Shown here piece after piece: positions 11,726 through 24,259 of a stretch of DNA of 64,000 nucleotides. Source of the stretch: Schistosoma mansoni (Eukaryota > Platyhelminthes > Trematoda > Strigeidida > Schistosomatidae); the NCBI RefSeq assembly GCF_000237925.1, contig NC_031498.1, positions 13,679,906 to 13,743,905 on the forward strand. The letters are read 5' to 3'. The position numbers and the translations under genes were made by a program. The notes beneath the pieces are model-generated. The model was not told where the DNA came from, searched no databases, and was given only the letters and a program-made list of their open reading frames with translations. How positions within the stretch are numbered: position 1 is the first letter of the stretch; every line of letters begins with the position of its first letter.

Positions 11726-12259
11726 AATACTAATCTTTATTTAACTAAGTTGATCAAGCTCATTGTGTATACATACATCGAAATGGCGACAACGTAGGCA
11801 GTTACGAACAAATATTTCAGTGAAAATATTTTCATACAACCACAAAGTTACAAGTGTTGTTAGTATATATCACGACTATGAAGAGTGAATATCAACAAAC
11901 GAAAATCATACATACAATATCATCTCCCTCCAGAATCGACCTATGATCCATCTGTAAACATATTGATAAATTATGACGATCTCATCACGAATTTCCAAAG
12001 TTGGGTCCCATTGTACCAGTAGAGAAACTATTTATCCTTTATACACAAGGATCAAATGAATATGTACTGATAGTACAATTAACACCAAACTTGAAAAGGT
12101 ACAGCAGTTACTTATCGGTAGTCGTGATCGCCCTATATTCATTGACTTGAATCTGAAACCAAAACAACAACATGGAAGAGAGTCAATGCTATCCTCATGA
12201 AAACTCAGTTGAAAGGGATGCTGGAGAAGAGATTCTGAAGAATAGAATTCCCATATCAC
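11726..12259. other. Unassigned stretch between block D modules
   Basis: No gene or family was recognised. A 75-codon frame on the minus strand (12032-12259) has no recognisable motif. Confidence 0.35.
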
Positions 12260-12520
12260 TCAGACAAAAAATCTATTCGGTTGAACTTTGTATTTTCTTC
12301 TCCAGTTAACGTTCACTTCATAGTTGTGTGGAGGAAAACTCTCCCGTTCAGGCAAACCAATTGGCATATATTGGTTTGGCTGCTATTTCAGTGCAAGTTA
12401 TGTGTGTCTAACAAAGTCAGTCAATATCTCAATCCTGGAACATCTCGTTGATTCTGGTTTCTCCACCTCACCAATACTTTCCTATTAATCGAAACTTGTT
12501 CACAGTCGAGGTTCAGGCTA
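12260..12520 (+). repeat. Block D module (match to 27.78-28.08 kb)
   Basis: The plus strand matches the minus strand of 28080-27780, with shared blocks CTATTCGGTTGAACTT, GTCAGTCAATATCTCAATCC and TCCACCTCACCA. It marks the far end of the copy 1 block D in the same relative order as in copy 2. Confidence 0.65.
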
Positions 12521-12884
12521 TCCATAAGTTTAATTATAATATTCATTTTAAAAACTGCATATCTTTTCTTACTGTATACTTTAATTTATTGAAATTACGT
12601 TCATTTTGCTGAATAATAAACCAAAATGACCATTGATATATATTGCATTTGTAAATTCACTCAATTTCCTATTTAAAAAAAATTTTTAACACAACGGGTA
12701 TATAATTAATTACATTTTCCCATAATTATCGGTTTTGTGATACATTTTTCTTTAAGATAGTCACAATAATAATTCAGCTAGTTCTTGATAATTATTTATT
12801 AATTTTACATGAAATTAAACAGTCCAACCTTTATTTTGTGAATTTATTAACCGTTTTGCACTTTAAAAGATTGATCAATTGCTG

Positions 12885-13255
12885 TCCTAAACATCAATGG
12901 GAAGATTCAAACAAACAATACTAAGTGATTTTAAACTTCATTGCACAAGGAGGTGGCTATCAGGACTCAGTAGCTGAGTGGATAACGCGATGACGTTTGA
13001 AGCGAAAGTTACTGGGTTCGAGTCTCAAAGTGAACATCAACTCTGAGATGCAGGTACATCCAGCTGACGAGTCACAAATAGGATGAAACGCACGTCCTGG
13101 ATTCCACTGCTATTCACTATCCATCTTTGTTTATAATGCTTGTGAATTAAGGCTTTATCGGGTCAATACGCACAGTGTGCACATATGTCAATAAGAGACT
13201 GATCAATTGCAGCCCAAAACGTCAATAGGGAGAATCAAACAAAAAATACGAAGCG
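12885..13255 (+). repeat. tRNA-derived SINE (family S2), with partial tandem tail
   Basis: A full-length unit runs from a tRNA-like head with box A TAGCTGAGTGG (12971) and box B GGGTTCGAGTC (about 13014). Its body has GAACATCAACTCTGAGATGC and CAGCTGACGAGTC, and its tail has AAACAATAC near 13240. A partial tail of another unit (12885-12935) precedes it. Family members are at 16320-16610, 26340-26715 and 62725-63155. A Pol III-type internal promoter and tail sharing identify it as a SINE. Confidence 0.8.
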
Positions 13256-13549
13256 AACTTAAGTTTTATACTTTATTATGATTCGCAAACTAGAACACTG
13301 ATTGACCGTGCTCTCATTCTTTGTGTTGTTCTGCTCTAGATCGATGTCACTCTGTATTATAATACATTGTGTATTACTAGCATGCATGTCATATCCCGAA
13401 GTTTACATGCATGTTCAAAAAAATAATTTTTTCCGTAACATGTTATGACATACCCATTTTCACGTTTCTTTCGTTATTATTGCAATTATTGTTTTGTATG
13501 CATGCATATATTGTACTCTTACTTTTTCGTTACAACCTGGTATTACCTT

Positions 13550-14308
13550 GATTTATTTTTTTTCTGGTTAGCGTCTTTTTAGCGAGTTAGTTTTTCTACG
13601 GGATGGGGTCGCTAACCCCATGCCCAACCCTCCTCCTTTACCTGGGCTTGGGACCGGCAGTAACTCTAGAAGAGCTACAGGGGAAACTCTGGAAGAGGTG
13701 GAAACATCCACGTACCTGGGAAGCATCGTTTACAAACAAGGAGGATCGGATGCAGATGTAAAGGCGAGGATTGGTAAAGCAAGGGCAGCATTTATACAAT
13801 TGAAGAACATATGGAACTCAAAACAACTGTCAACTGATTTCAAAGTGAGAATCTTCAATACGAACGCCAAGATAGTTCTACTGTACGGAGCTGAAACGTG
13901 GAGAACTAATAAATTCATCGTCAAGAAGGCACAAGTATTTATAAACAGTTGTCTAAGCAAAATACTCAACATCCATTGGCCGGATACCATCAACAATAGC
14001 GTTTTATGGGAGAGGACAAACCAGATTCGAGCTGAAGAGGAAATTAGGAAAAGACGTTGGAAGTGGATCGGACATACATTAAGGAAATCACCAATGTGCA
14101 TTACAAGGCAAGCGTTAACTCGGAATCCGGAAGCGAAGCGGAAAAGTGGAAGGCCAAAGAACACATTACGCCGGGAAATAGAAGCAGATATGAAAAGGAT
14201 GAATAACAACTGGAAGGAGCTGGAAAGGAAGGCCCGGGACAGAGTTGGATGGAGAATGCTGGTGAGCGGCCTATGCTCCTCGACGAGGGGTAACAGGCAA
14301 TTATTATA
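13550..14308 (+). mobile_element. RTE-type element C, internally deleted derivative
   Basis: A 5' head (TTTCTGGTTAGCG, AGCGAGTTAG, then a GGGTCGCTAACCCC motif at about 13560-13620) is joined directly near 13675-13690 to the RTE C-terminal coding region. The open frame 13620-14384 reads through this join and contains the [40 protein letters not shown] and [14 protein letters not shown] motifs. It ends in the family 3' end GGCCTATGCTCC...GTAACAGGC at about 14300. The endonuclease and RT palm are missing. The same head and tail occur in the 148-bp element at 53997. The frame extends into flanking LTR-like repeat B and is not a gene. Confidence 0.75.
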
Positions 14309-14329
14309 TTGTATTATTAGTATTACCTT

Positions 14330-14885
14330 CGGACACTCTGGGGGGGAGCTATGTGGATATAAGCACGACAAACTTAATTTGTGAATAGTTTTTGATATTA
14401 TTTGCATTTATTTTGTTAATTTTCACAGTTTGTACAGTTATCACAAAATGACTGTAAATGTTGTTTTAGTGTATGACCTTGAACACACTTTCTTTTGTTG
14501 TGTAACACTCAGCACGAGACACACCGTTAACTGCTAGTAAATACACTACTATACACACGCCTCTCGTTCTCATTCACTTGTGGTTATGATGACTGAACTC
14601 TAAATCATCTACTATCTACATTTATAGACTGCAGCCCCATTTACATTAAATTCTACGTCTGACAATATTACTGAAACCAAAACAACCTCACGGGAACTAT
14701 TAATTATCTATAATTGTGGATTCTGGTACCAAACGCAGCTCGAACGCGCACAACCTGCCAATTTAAGTAACGTCTACTTACTTTTATTTGTGTTTATAAC
14801 TTACAATTGGTATATTATAACATTTATATTTGGATGTAATAACTTTATTGCTATTTTGAGTTAATATACGTTTTGATCCGCCACA
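14330..14885 (-). repeat. LTR-like repeat B, minus copy (fossil)
   Basis: Reading the minus strand from 14885, it starts TGTGGCGGATC and aligns over about 520 bases with 10419-10960. It lies directly next to RTE derivative C, which appears to have inserted by or into the internal part of the parent element. No complete element is visible. Confidence 0.5.
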
Positions 14886-15109
14886 GTACTATGACCAATA
14901 AGCACTAATTGGGAAATATATTGTCTTGATCACATCTTTACTTAGCCACACTTGGAGGTGTTCACAAGCACGAAAATTTAAGATTTAGATCTTCAGCTAA
15001 TATAATTTTGTTATTCCCCGATAAGAATAATGAATGGTAACTTTGGGATCCATTTACGGACCAATACTATGTGTATATTTTTAATGTATAATTGTTAAAT
15101 AACTAAACT

Positions 15110-15500
15110 ATTCATATTCATGTCCCTCCTATTATGAGCTTTATTTGGACCTCTGAACTATCACTATACGATTTACTATTTTTGAGTTACGCCGTGTCTA
15201 TCAATTAATATCTCCTGTATTCGCAGCTACATTTGACTAAATCTTGTTCAAATGTTGTTTCCTATTTTATGGTACGATGTGATCTGTCTGGTTGGTATGT
15301 AAACACAATTTGTTTGAAATAACTGATTTATACCACAGAGGCTGAGATTGATGTTCTGAACTTAACTGGCTGGGCTAGACAGAAAGCAGCACCGATAAGT
15401 ACTCTAAGCTTCTTGCACGGGTTTTATGCGTCATTAGCCCGATCGATAAATCACTGCTCTCTAATTGTCGCTATTATCACGTTATACATTAACAGGGCAC
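15110..15500 (+). repeat. Dispersed repeat H, copy 1
   Basis: It matches 31960-32330 in direct orientation. Shared blocks in order are a GTRYGATG...TCTGGTTKGT segment, a TATATAAACTA/TATGTAAACAC segment, GAGGCTGAGATTG, GTTCTG and GGGCTAG. The repeat type is not identified. Confidence 0.55.
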
Positions 15501-15559
15501 ACAGGCCACAAGTTATAACAAACTTGCTTCATAAAAGCAATCTTATTGATCAAGGCCAA

Positions 15560-16320
15560 ACGATATGGCCGAGTTAGGTAATTCATCTTTTCGCTTACGT
15601 GTCACCACTGGACACATGAGAAACACTAGTCACAGTTTTCCAGGATTTACTGTCCTCTCGATTGTCTTACATATTCTCTGGATTGGTATTCCACTGGCTG
15701 CATCACCTCCGAGATGTGGGTGTATGAAAAAGGATTCCTTTTAAACTACATTGGGATTTGTTTATTAGTATACACGATTAAAATAAGTGGAATGCAATTA
15801 TCTTTTCAAATAACCTTTCATCATGTCTAAATACTGTCACATTTTGCACTCGATATTATGTGAAAGTAACAATAGATGATGTGTTAAAAGTTTTATGAAG
15901 TCCCGTGATGCCAAAACAAGATATAAGAAACGGAAAAGACACATCTCATTTTGACATTTGAAGTAATATTACGTGTAAACCAATCCAGTCTCCTGAAGAA
16001 AATGTGTAGCTGGACGTGTAAGCTATACGGTCCATCATGTTTGTGAGAGTGATTTTACGAAAATCCCCTCAACTCAAATAACAAGTTTCAATAGGATGCG
16101 TACTGAACTATTAGATCATATTAAGTATTGCCTTACAAAGACACTCAATGTAGTCATCAGTTTATAAAGATTACACGATGATTATTACACAATTATTGCG
16201 AATCTCGATAAGAAAATAATCGGTAATTATTGTATAATTTGTCATCAAAACAAAAAAAATTGGTTTTTTATGAAACTGGGTATTATTCATGTGTGTAAAT
16301 ATTCAATCAATAGTTTGAAT
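15560..16320. other. Unassigned stretch
   Basis: Nothing recognisable was found on either strand. No frame longer than 60 codons shows a domain. Confidence 0.4.
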
Positions 16321-16334
16321 AGCTTAGTGTAGAA

Positions 16335-16615
16335 AAATAATCTTTGTATACAGGTGTTAGGATAACACCATCACGTTATCCACTTAGCTGCTAAGTCCGG
16401 AGTGAATATGAACCCTGGGATTCAAGTACATCCATCTGACGAGTCCCAGATAGGACAAAATGAGCTTCCTGGACTCCATCATCCATCTTTGCATATAATG
16501 ATTGTGACCTAAGACAATATCGAGGCAATCCACGCAGGATGCCAATAAGAGACTGATAAACTGCAGTCCCAAACATCAATGGAAAGATCAGAACAAACAA
16601 TACAAAAATGAATTA
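16335..16615 (+). repeat. SINE family S2, rearranged copy
   Basis: The head (ATAACACCATCACGTTATCC, about 16362-16381) is antisense, whereas the body and tail (ACGAGTCCC near 16439, GAGACTGATAAACTGCAGTCC near 16551, AAACAATAC near 16604) are sense. This makes an inverted-head arrangement. Short frames on the minus strand here are repeat-encoded. Confidence 0.65.
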
Positions 16616-16654
16616 TTATATTTACTATTTGTTATTTTGATCAACTTTTAAAAT

Positions 16655-16805
16655 AAACATCGGTATCATGAATTTATTCATCAGGAAACCAGTTCCAGTT
16701 AAGTAAAAAGTTTTGTGACATACACAGATGTAAATGGATGTAATAAAAGCTGCCTGAAATAAGTTGATAATTAAGACATAAATATTCAGTTACATGTGAA
16801 TATAA
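16655..16805 (+). repeat. Block D fragment, diverged third copy
   Basis: It matches the minus strand of 7860-7720 and the plus strand of 29400-29530 (TTCATCAGGAAACCAGTTCC and AATAAGTTGATAATT landmarks). It lies just upstream of RTE fragment D, as block D also lies next to RTE fragment A. Confidence 0.5.
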
Positions 16806-16911
16806 ATATTCACACAGACCTTCCTATAGTCAAGATCGGCATCAGACAAATCAAAAGCGGGAAAATATACCAGCTTAAGCTCTGAAGTTACACACAGATG
16901 TAAATGCAAGT

Positions 16912-17480
16912 ATGCTCCATATTCTTTTCAGGAAGACTTGGGAGGAGGAACAATTGCCACAGCTGGACTGGATAGAGGGATACCTAATCAAGATACCAAA
17001 GAAGGGAGATCTGAGTAAATGTGAGAACTATAAATACATCACAATAATCTCAACACCAGGAAACGTTTTCGACAGAGTGTTGCTGAACCGGATAAAAGAT
17101 GCAGTAGACGTCCGACTTCGAGATCAACAGACTGGATTCCGAAACGACAGGTCATGCATAGACCAAATTACGACACTACGGATCATCATGGAACAACCAT
17201 TTGAGTGGAATTCGTCACTATACATCAACTACATTGACTATGAGGAGTTTGACAGCGTTGACAGGAGAACATTATGGAAACTTATTCGACAATATGGAGT
17301 TCCTCAGAAGATTGTCAACATTATCTGGAACTCATACGACGGACTATAGTGCAGAGTCATGCATGGAGGACAGCTGACAGATGCATCTGGTTTATTGTCT
17401 CCCACAGTAACTTGTTGCTGATAGTGTCTGGTCATCGGATCCGAAGTATCTTGCGTAGACAACTGTTAATAAACACTTAG
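16912..17480 (+). mobile_element. RTE-type LINE fragment D, rearranged
   Basis: From 16912 to about 17385 the plus strand encodes the RTE palm in one open frame (LHILFRKTWEEEQ, then GYLIKIPKKGDLSKCENY, FDRVLLNRI, QQTGFRNDRSCIDQ, SVDRRTLWKL). At about 17386 it switches to the antisense strand of the C-terminal region, matching the minus strand of 14035-13940. The sense part is almost identical to fragment A at 7560-7180. The fragment is non-functional. Confidence 0.8.
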
Positions 17481-17729
17481 CTAAGGTAACATTCCTCTAT
17501 ACAACTAAAAATTATTTAGCCTTATTTAGTAGATTCGATAGGGCTTCTTTTCAATGCTAAACAATGCATGAGCCTTAGCTCGACTCGAGGTGAGTTGGCC
17601 ATTCAGTGATGTTGTCTGAGTTTTGCAAATTCCACTGCGAGTTTCCCATATGTACTTATAGCAGCTGATGCTATCTTTTCTAGAAGCTCTGATCAGTCAC
17701 AGGATTCGGGTGCTAATCCTTTATTTACG

Positions 17730-18265
17730 GTGTCGTCTACCGCTTCTGCCCGTTTGAATTGTATCTTTCGTGATACTCTCGTCATTAATCATTTTATGCT
17801 AGTAGAACATTTTAATTTCGCAACTCGTTCCATTTATGAAAAGGCTATCTTACAGTTGGTCATTTCTCTCACTAGCCTCTGCAAACCTGCTACATCGTCC
17901 TGATGCAATGAATGACCATTTAATTACTTTGTTTGGAGTGCTTCAACAAATGCTAACTGCCTTTATGAGACATTCTTCTTCTGGCAATAACACACACAGT
18001 TCTACAGCATTATCCGCTACTCCTTCACAATAGTGTAACAAGAACATGAGTCTTTGGGTGTCATCGATGTCTCTGTCCGTGATGTTTCCTTTAAATCCGT
18101 TCATTGACATAAAAGAATTAAGTGGATTTTCATCAAATTCAGTAATTTCAATTTTAGGTAGTCCCAATGACATTACCTATCCCTGTTTTCATTTCAACAT
18201 CACTACTTATGCTTGTGTTGGTATATTGGAGACTAAATGCAGCTTAAGATATCAGTTCTTTGAGT
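17730..18265 (-). mobile_element. BEL/Pao-type gag fossil
   Basis: The minus-strand coding remains include LPKIEITEFDENPL, a DTQRLMFLLHYC motif and a PEEE motif, typical of the gag-like region of BEL/Pao LTR retrotransposons such as schistosome Sinbad-type elements. It is a short, broken and isolated fragment; no LTRs or pol could be attached to it. Likely old. Confidence 0.6.
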
Positions 18266-18319
18266 CAAGGCTCAGCTGGTACAGCACTCCAACCCTCGTC
18301 CTTCAGTTTGTTTGAAAGT

Positions 18320-20768
18320 GTCTGTTTGATTTGTAGTAGGCCTGTACAAATTTGAAACTGCCTAATCTTCAAATCTATCCTTTCTACTTCTAATTCTCCT
18401 AATTTTCATCTACTTCCTGCATCTACATAAGTATCGAATAAGACAGCCATTTTGGGGTTGGGGTTTACATTATTAAAAACCAGATTTGAAGAGGTGAATT
18501 AGTTCAACTTGGAAACTGGTAGGGAGTGGGGAAACAATGTTTTCAGCTGCTGATTAGTCCGTTTCTTCTGAACCGTCTGTATTTTACTTCATTTTTCTGG
18601 TTCCCATCATTGCCAGTTCACGATAAGAAATATCCAGTATGGATGGGAGTTTACCTCATGAATGCATTATGTAATTTTGCGGTAAACAATAAATTTTTCC
18701 CCATCTTGCTGGTCTATCACTACATCTGGTGTCGCTACCACAAAGTCATATTGGTAAAACCAACTTTAATTTACAGGTATCATCATGATGTTACAAGATG
18801 ATTAGGAAACACGATCGTTGTTAGAATATGAACAATGGGAGGCTTAAACGTGTTCCATGAGTGATAGAACACAGGTCTCTACGAAACCAACTACTTTATA
18901 GGACAATCAAATAATCCTCGCATAATTGTGTAACAAATGAACAAATGCAGAAACTAATAGCCGAAAGTTAAAGCATCCAATAAGCTGTAGCATTCATGAA
19001 TCCACGATCAATTACTTCATAATGAACAGACAAATTTCAGTATATATCGGTATCTGTTAGAGAAAAATGTTACACCATGGATATTCGATCGATGAATTAT
19101 TGGATACAATTACTAACCATAGTTATCCTTTTGAACTATCCACAAACTCTTCATTCAAAATCAGTATAATATGTCAAAATTCCTTATTTGATACAGTTCG
19201 GTTTTCGATTCAATATCACTAATTTTCGACAAATGAGATTAATATACTTCACAACTATGTATCTGATGGAGACCGAGTGTCGTGTACGTGCAGTGGCCTT
19301 CTAATTTGTCCACATTATGAAGAATGATTCATAGTACTTTCAGAAAATCAGAGTTAATGCTTTCATTGTCATTGAAACTTCAAACATAAATTGTTTCGAA
19401 CAGTTCACTAAAATGAAAAGGGCCTTGAATTATTTCCAAAACCCTCTCAAATATCAAGTCCCAATCATAAATTCGAACTAAAAGTAATCGTCACAAGATT
19501 ACTAAGGACAGTTTAAAAGTGTAAAGCCTTGCATCAGACTATTACATGTATTAATACTCCTCATTCAACATAATCAAAGGATTTAATTCAAGGATTTCGT
19601 TGAAATGTGGACGTCTGTTGGAAACGCATCAAAACGTAAGTTGTAAGGGTAGAAAATTATGCGAATCCTAACCTTGGAAAGTGTGTAGTTTGTGTGAACA
19701 TTTCACGTATTAGCAAAGTAGTGGACCCACTGAGAATGATAATCGTAATGAGTCAATCTAGAAGACAGTGTAAATGTAGTATTCTAGTGATTGATATCAG
19801 TCAAAAGTCTCTTTAGTGAAAGCCTTGGGGGTACAAACTGTTCATTCGTTCGTAGTCTGAGTGTGCATTACTTGAGATGCTTGTGTTAGAAGTAGACTTG
19901 TATGAAACAAATGGATTTTCCATAGAAACTAGTTATAATCCGTTCACTTATCTAGTTCATTGGAAAACATCTTCCAATTTGATAAAGTTTTGTACTCAAC
20001 TCCCAGTGAATGTCAATGTGACTTCACAAAAATTAAGTCCATTCTGTGTGTCAGATGAAGTACGTAAGCCACTCAACATACATGAAATTTCCAAAACTCA
20101 ATCAATTGTCTGAACTCTAGTTCCAATAATCCAAGATTTAAAAGAAATCAGTGTGATGATAACTAACTGAACATTTGGTTATTATATCAAATGTATTTGA
20201 AATGTTAGTTGTCTGAGGAACAAAGTCAGTTACTTCTTCGCATCTGAGCTTTAGACAATACTTTATCTAGGAAACATTGCATAGTAGGTATTCTGAAAAA
20301 ATCACGCCCGTAGAGAAAGCGTCACGAAAGATGCAATTATGTTTATTTGATGATAATTTGTCATGCCAATGTAGATATAAACAACTGATACCAGAATATG
20401 TAATATAAATACTTGTATAAAATGTAACAACTTAATCACCTAAAATATACTGTGCAGTATCACCTTATGTTATCTGTTACTTCAATTAGTATAAAAGATG
20501 GAAACGCATTGATAATGTGTCCATTAGAAGAAGAATATTCTGATAAAATGAATAAAGATAACAACTTGCCTTTTTCCTGAAAAATAAAATATCCTTACAT
20601 TCAACATCATTATACACCATGATACTAAGATATCTTGCACTATATATAACTAGTAAAAACATATTTTTCTGAAATTCTAAGAACTCCATTATTATGAAAC
20701 ACCCTAGAAAAAGCTTATTTGATAAAACTGCTAGTAATTGCAAAATAATCAGCAGTAATACAATTATG

Positions 20769-20805
<37 letters not shown>

Positions 20806-21590
20806 TGATACAGGAACATTACAACACTCCGAGGGAAAATTAGTTCAAATCTAAACAGTGGTTCAATTCTTCATTTTTGACGTCAATTTCTATGCTGTAC
20901 AAACACCTGTGACATATTTATGGTGAACAGTGCAAACGCCTTTCTACAATGCAAACGCCTTTCTACAATTCCGTAAAACCTGAAAATAGTGGGCTAGCAT
21001 TTCACTTGTAAAATAAGACTTTATAAGCGCAACATATCTCCAAAAAACGGTGTTACCAAGGGAAAAAGGGAAAGAGCGATTTCAAGTCTACCTATTTTGT
21101 GAAACAAGAGCATCAGTAAGATTAATCATTTCATACCGTCATCTAGTTTGTTGATACAATCCCCGAAGTTTCACCCATAGTTTTCGTCAATTCATTCTTC
21201 GAATGAACAACGAATGTATATTTAACGTAGTTGTCACCCACAAAATCATCTCAGATACTGAGTGCGAAACTACTCAGCAGTGCGCACCCACAATCACTCA
21301 CGTGAGGTAAAGATATTAATCACGTGCACACATATAGACAGAAATGAGTGTGTTATGTTTCCCATCTATCTGTACGAGGATAACATATCTATGACTACAC
21401 CAGCTATATGGCAGATTATATCATTTTCTTCCCTAATATAATCTTTAACGTAATCGCGCTATAAGATGTTGATGGATACTTTCAACTCAAGATGAGGATT
21501 TTGGATGTGTTATATCGTCTGGTTTGGGTGGTTTTGTCGTAAGACTTTCACTATATTTCTATAAGAATCTCTATGGAGCACGTTATCCCG
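18320..21590. other. Unassigned gene-free stretch
   Basis: There are no recognisable exons or families on either strand. It includes a TA microsatellite (20772-20803), an exact 19-base tandem duplication (20931-20949 and 20950-20968), and a weak S1 SINE-like bit near 21255-21310. Frames up to 106 codons here lack domains, and one runs through the microsatellite. Confidence 0.45.
20772..20803. repeat. (TA)n microsatellite
   Basis: Sixteen or so consecutive TA dinucleotides are read directly. Confidence 0.95.
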
Positions 21591-21599
21591 TTTACCTCG

Positions 21600-23450
21600 A
21601 TTTTGAATGGCTGTTGTCCATCATTATGTGGCCGTTGCACGTATGTCTGCTTTGATAGTCTTCTCCCCTGCCCTGATCTCTGACCTTGAAGTTGTTCATC
21701 CCTTTTCTTATTCACTGATAGCTCGAGTCGGTTCTCATATGTCTGTAGATTTGAACATGATCAGAGTTCTTGGGTCTAGCTTTCTAGATGCTTTCCTTGT
21801 CGGACATCTTCATGTACTTACAGTCGAACATAGATCCGTAGTTGACTACAGGCAGTGAGGGGTCCTTTGAATTGAATGATATCGATGATGAAGATTTTGT
21901 GGGTATGTAGTCTAAATCTATTCCTAGACGTCATGTTTTCTATGCGAGGTAGAATTATCCATTTATGAACTTTCCTACTGATATTATGCGTAATGATAAG
22001 TCCAATAAACAGGTTTAGTTGGTAACCATCTTTCCCAAATACATTTACTAAATATATTCTTTCAATTCTCCGTTTAATGGTGGTGTTACTACATGCCCTC
22101 TCACCTTGAGTAAGCCTCGTTACATGAATAATATCTCTGAGATAACATGTAGTACCAAACCCAGAAAATATTCTTTTCTGAGCCATGTGTGATAACGTGT
22201 CAGGCAGTGTTATCTCATGTCCAGGACACCAATTAGGGAGTCTCACGACTCACACCATCACCAGCATTTACGCAGCCACCCAGATGCACGAACTTCTCGA
22301 CTACTTCTCTCTGCTCACTACCAAGAGTGAGTGCAAGTTGAGGGTCCTGCCAGTTTTGCAGAAGTACTTTGCAATTAGAAGGTGTGAAGTACATGTCACA
22401 CCTACGAACAATAATTGCCAACTGATTAAGTACAGATTGCATAGCTTGGTATCATCTCACAGTAAGACAATATCATCCGCGTACCAAAGGTTGAAAAGTC
22501 TTTCTTAATGGAACAGATCTACACCACTAATACCTACATCCACCAGAACTGTTTCCAGAATGTCATCGATGGCAAAGTTGGGTAGGAATGGTGAGATTGG
22601 GAAACCCTGCTTAACCCCACTGTTTGAGTGGAACAATGGAGAGGTGGTTATATGCCCCTATTATGCTTAAGGTGTTTGTATATAGGGCTTTCAGTATGTC
22701 AATAAACTTCTCAGGTACATCATCCTTCAATAGACAATCGCAGAGAACAGTCCTGTTCAACTAATTGAAGGCAGCCGTGATGTCAAGCATCACTACTATT
22801 GTCGGCCTGTAATAAATGTGAATGTGTTCTAACATTTGGCGAAGGGTGAGGATATGATCAATACATCCTCGATCCTAACGAAAACCCGTCTGTTCCCAAC
22901 AAGTCAATCTTTCTGGAGTTTTCAATAATCTAATAAGTATGACGGAAGCCAATAATTTGGACTCGTTGGGTGGATCAGTCGTCGCCGGGCATGTCAATGT
23001 CAGCAGGGCATCAAGCCAACTGGACTGTCCGTGGAAAAACACTCCATCTATAGCCCAAGACGTCGGTAGATGTAAGTGATCAGCATTCCATTAGCTCCAC
23101 AGATTGTTTCGCTCACACCATACTTCTTGCTGCCAGTGACTCGGGTGAGTTGGAAGAGCTTCCGGCAGTTATCAGAAGAAGCTGCTGCTTTCAACTTGAT
23201 AGCACCCTCCAACAATCCGACTTCTTGGTCCCTACTCAAACTTTGCACAATGTGATCAGGCAACGATCCCCGTTTTTGGTCCAACTCGCGGTTGAACGGA
23301 ACAGGCCAACATAGTTTAGTGAGTTGTAAGGAGCCTGTAGAAACCTGTAGTGGCTGGTACTGCGTCAAGCTCATATAGGTTATTCTAGATTCTGGAAAGA
23401 CCAATCTATTCATTTCTCTCAAGACATATTTTGACTACTTCAATTGTTCG
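21600..23450 (-). mobile_element. Degenerate LINE of a second family
   Basis: Reading the minus strand, RTE-unlike non-LTR motifs appear in order. First is an ORF relic with SSDNCRKLFQLTRVTGS (about 23200-23120). Next is an RT motif translating as GVKQGFPISPF near 22610-22580. Then comes a KCKVLLQNWQDPQLALTLG...EVVEKFVHLGGCVNAG region (about 22385-22265), followed by a C-terminal part toward 21600. It contains many interruptions. The family resembles schistosome endonuclease-reverse transcriptase repeats; the clade is not assigned. A piece of the same element is at 31200-31375. Confidence 0.65.
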
Positions 23451-23805
23451 CTTATTAGCCCTGACTCGTTTTATATGATCGTGAGTGTGTTAATCGCTTA
23501 CCATGTTCATCATGTGTCTGTAATTTATTTTTGTGTGGATATAAATATTGAGTTGGGCTTGATTAAATCGAGTTGGCTCACTCGCCTTCCCCACTGCGCG
23601 TTGTTTCATTTCGTTTCGATTTCTTCGTTTCATTTCTCTGATCGTCTGTCTGGAACAAAGATTGTATGAAATACGTGTATTCGAAATCCATTCTCGTGTT
23701 GACTTATTTCATTCTGTTATTCACTAACGCAATTTAAGTCGATGATTGTATTCGAGGGTAGCCGGGATGTATATTTCAATCGTAATCATCATACGATCTA
23801 ATCGG
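23340..23805 (+). repeat. Dispersed repeat A, copy 2
   Basis: Collinear with 50220-50685 and with the minus strand of 10125-9690. It abuts or overlaps the 5' side of the LINE at 21600-23450. The 64-codon frame inside is repeat-encoded. Confidence 0.65.
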
Positions 23806-23849
23806 AGTCAAATATAGGGCCAGTAAAAACTCGATGCTTATAAGTGGGA

Positions 23850-23985
23850 TATGTGATGATTACTCAGTGTAGTAATTGTTTTGTCTTGTTTTCCAGTGTG
23901 ATATTTTATTCCGTATAACATTAATTTGTTAGAGTGTGATGTTTGTTCATGGTACGATATTCTTGTATACGTTTTGTTTACGACA
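23850..23985 (+). repeat. Dispersed repeat F, copy 1
   Basis: It shares a long, nearly identical stretch with 38372-38490 in direct orientation (GTTTTGTCTTGTTTTCCAGT, then ATTCCGTATAACATTAATTTG). It lies just upstream of GPCR copy 2, so it could influence that promoter; this is inference only. Confidence 0.65.
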
Positions 23986-24259
23986 AATTCTGAATAGATG
24001 ATTGGTTAGAATTCGTTTCTACGTAGCACTCTGATTGGTATAACAGTCTGGTTGGACATTTTATGAACATAATATGAATTTAACTTAGAATCAAAAAATA
24101 AATCTTGGTGTCCTGTTGATGAGCACATAAACATATCACTTCAAGATAGATGGCCAAATAATTACATTTTATAATATATGACACAACTTGAATTCTTAAC
24201 TTTCACATAGAGATTCGAATAAACAACTGAACTAAATATTCTTAGAAGATGTCATCAAC

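Noticed and set aside
12971-13024. Possible genuine tRNA gene
   Set aside because: Box A and box B are present, but the same unit recurs at several sites with a common long tail and no full cloverleaf, so it is a SINE head.
13730-14407. 225-codon minus-strand frame opposite the RTE C-terminal region
   Set aside because: It is antisense to a recognised RTE coding sequence and has no independent motif.
20486-20806. 106-codon minus-strand frame rich in Ile/Tyr
   Set aside because: It begins in the TA microsatellite and shows no domain; the composition reflects AT-rich DNA.
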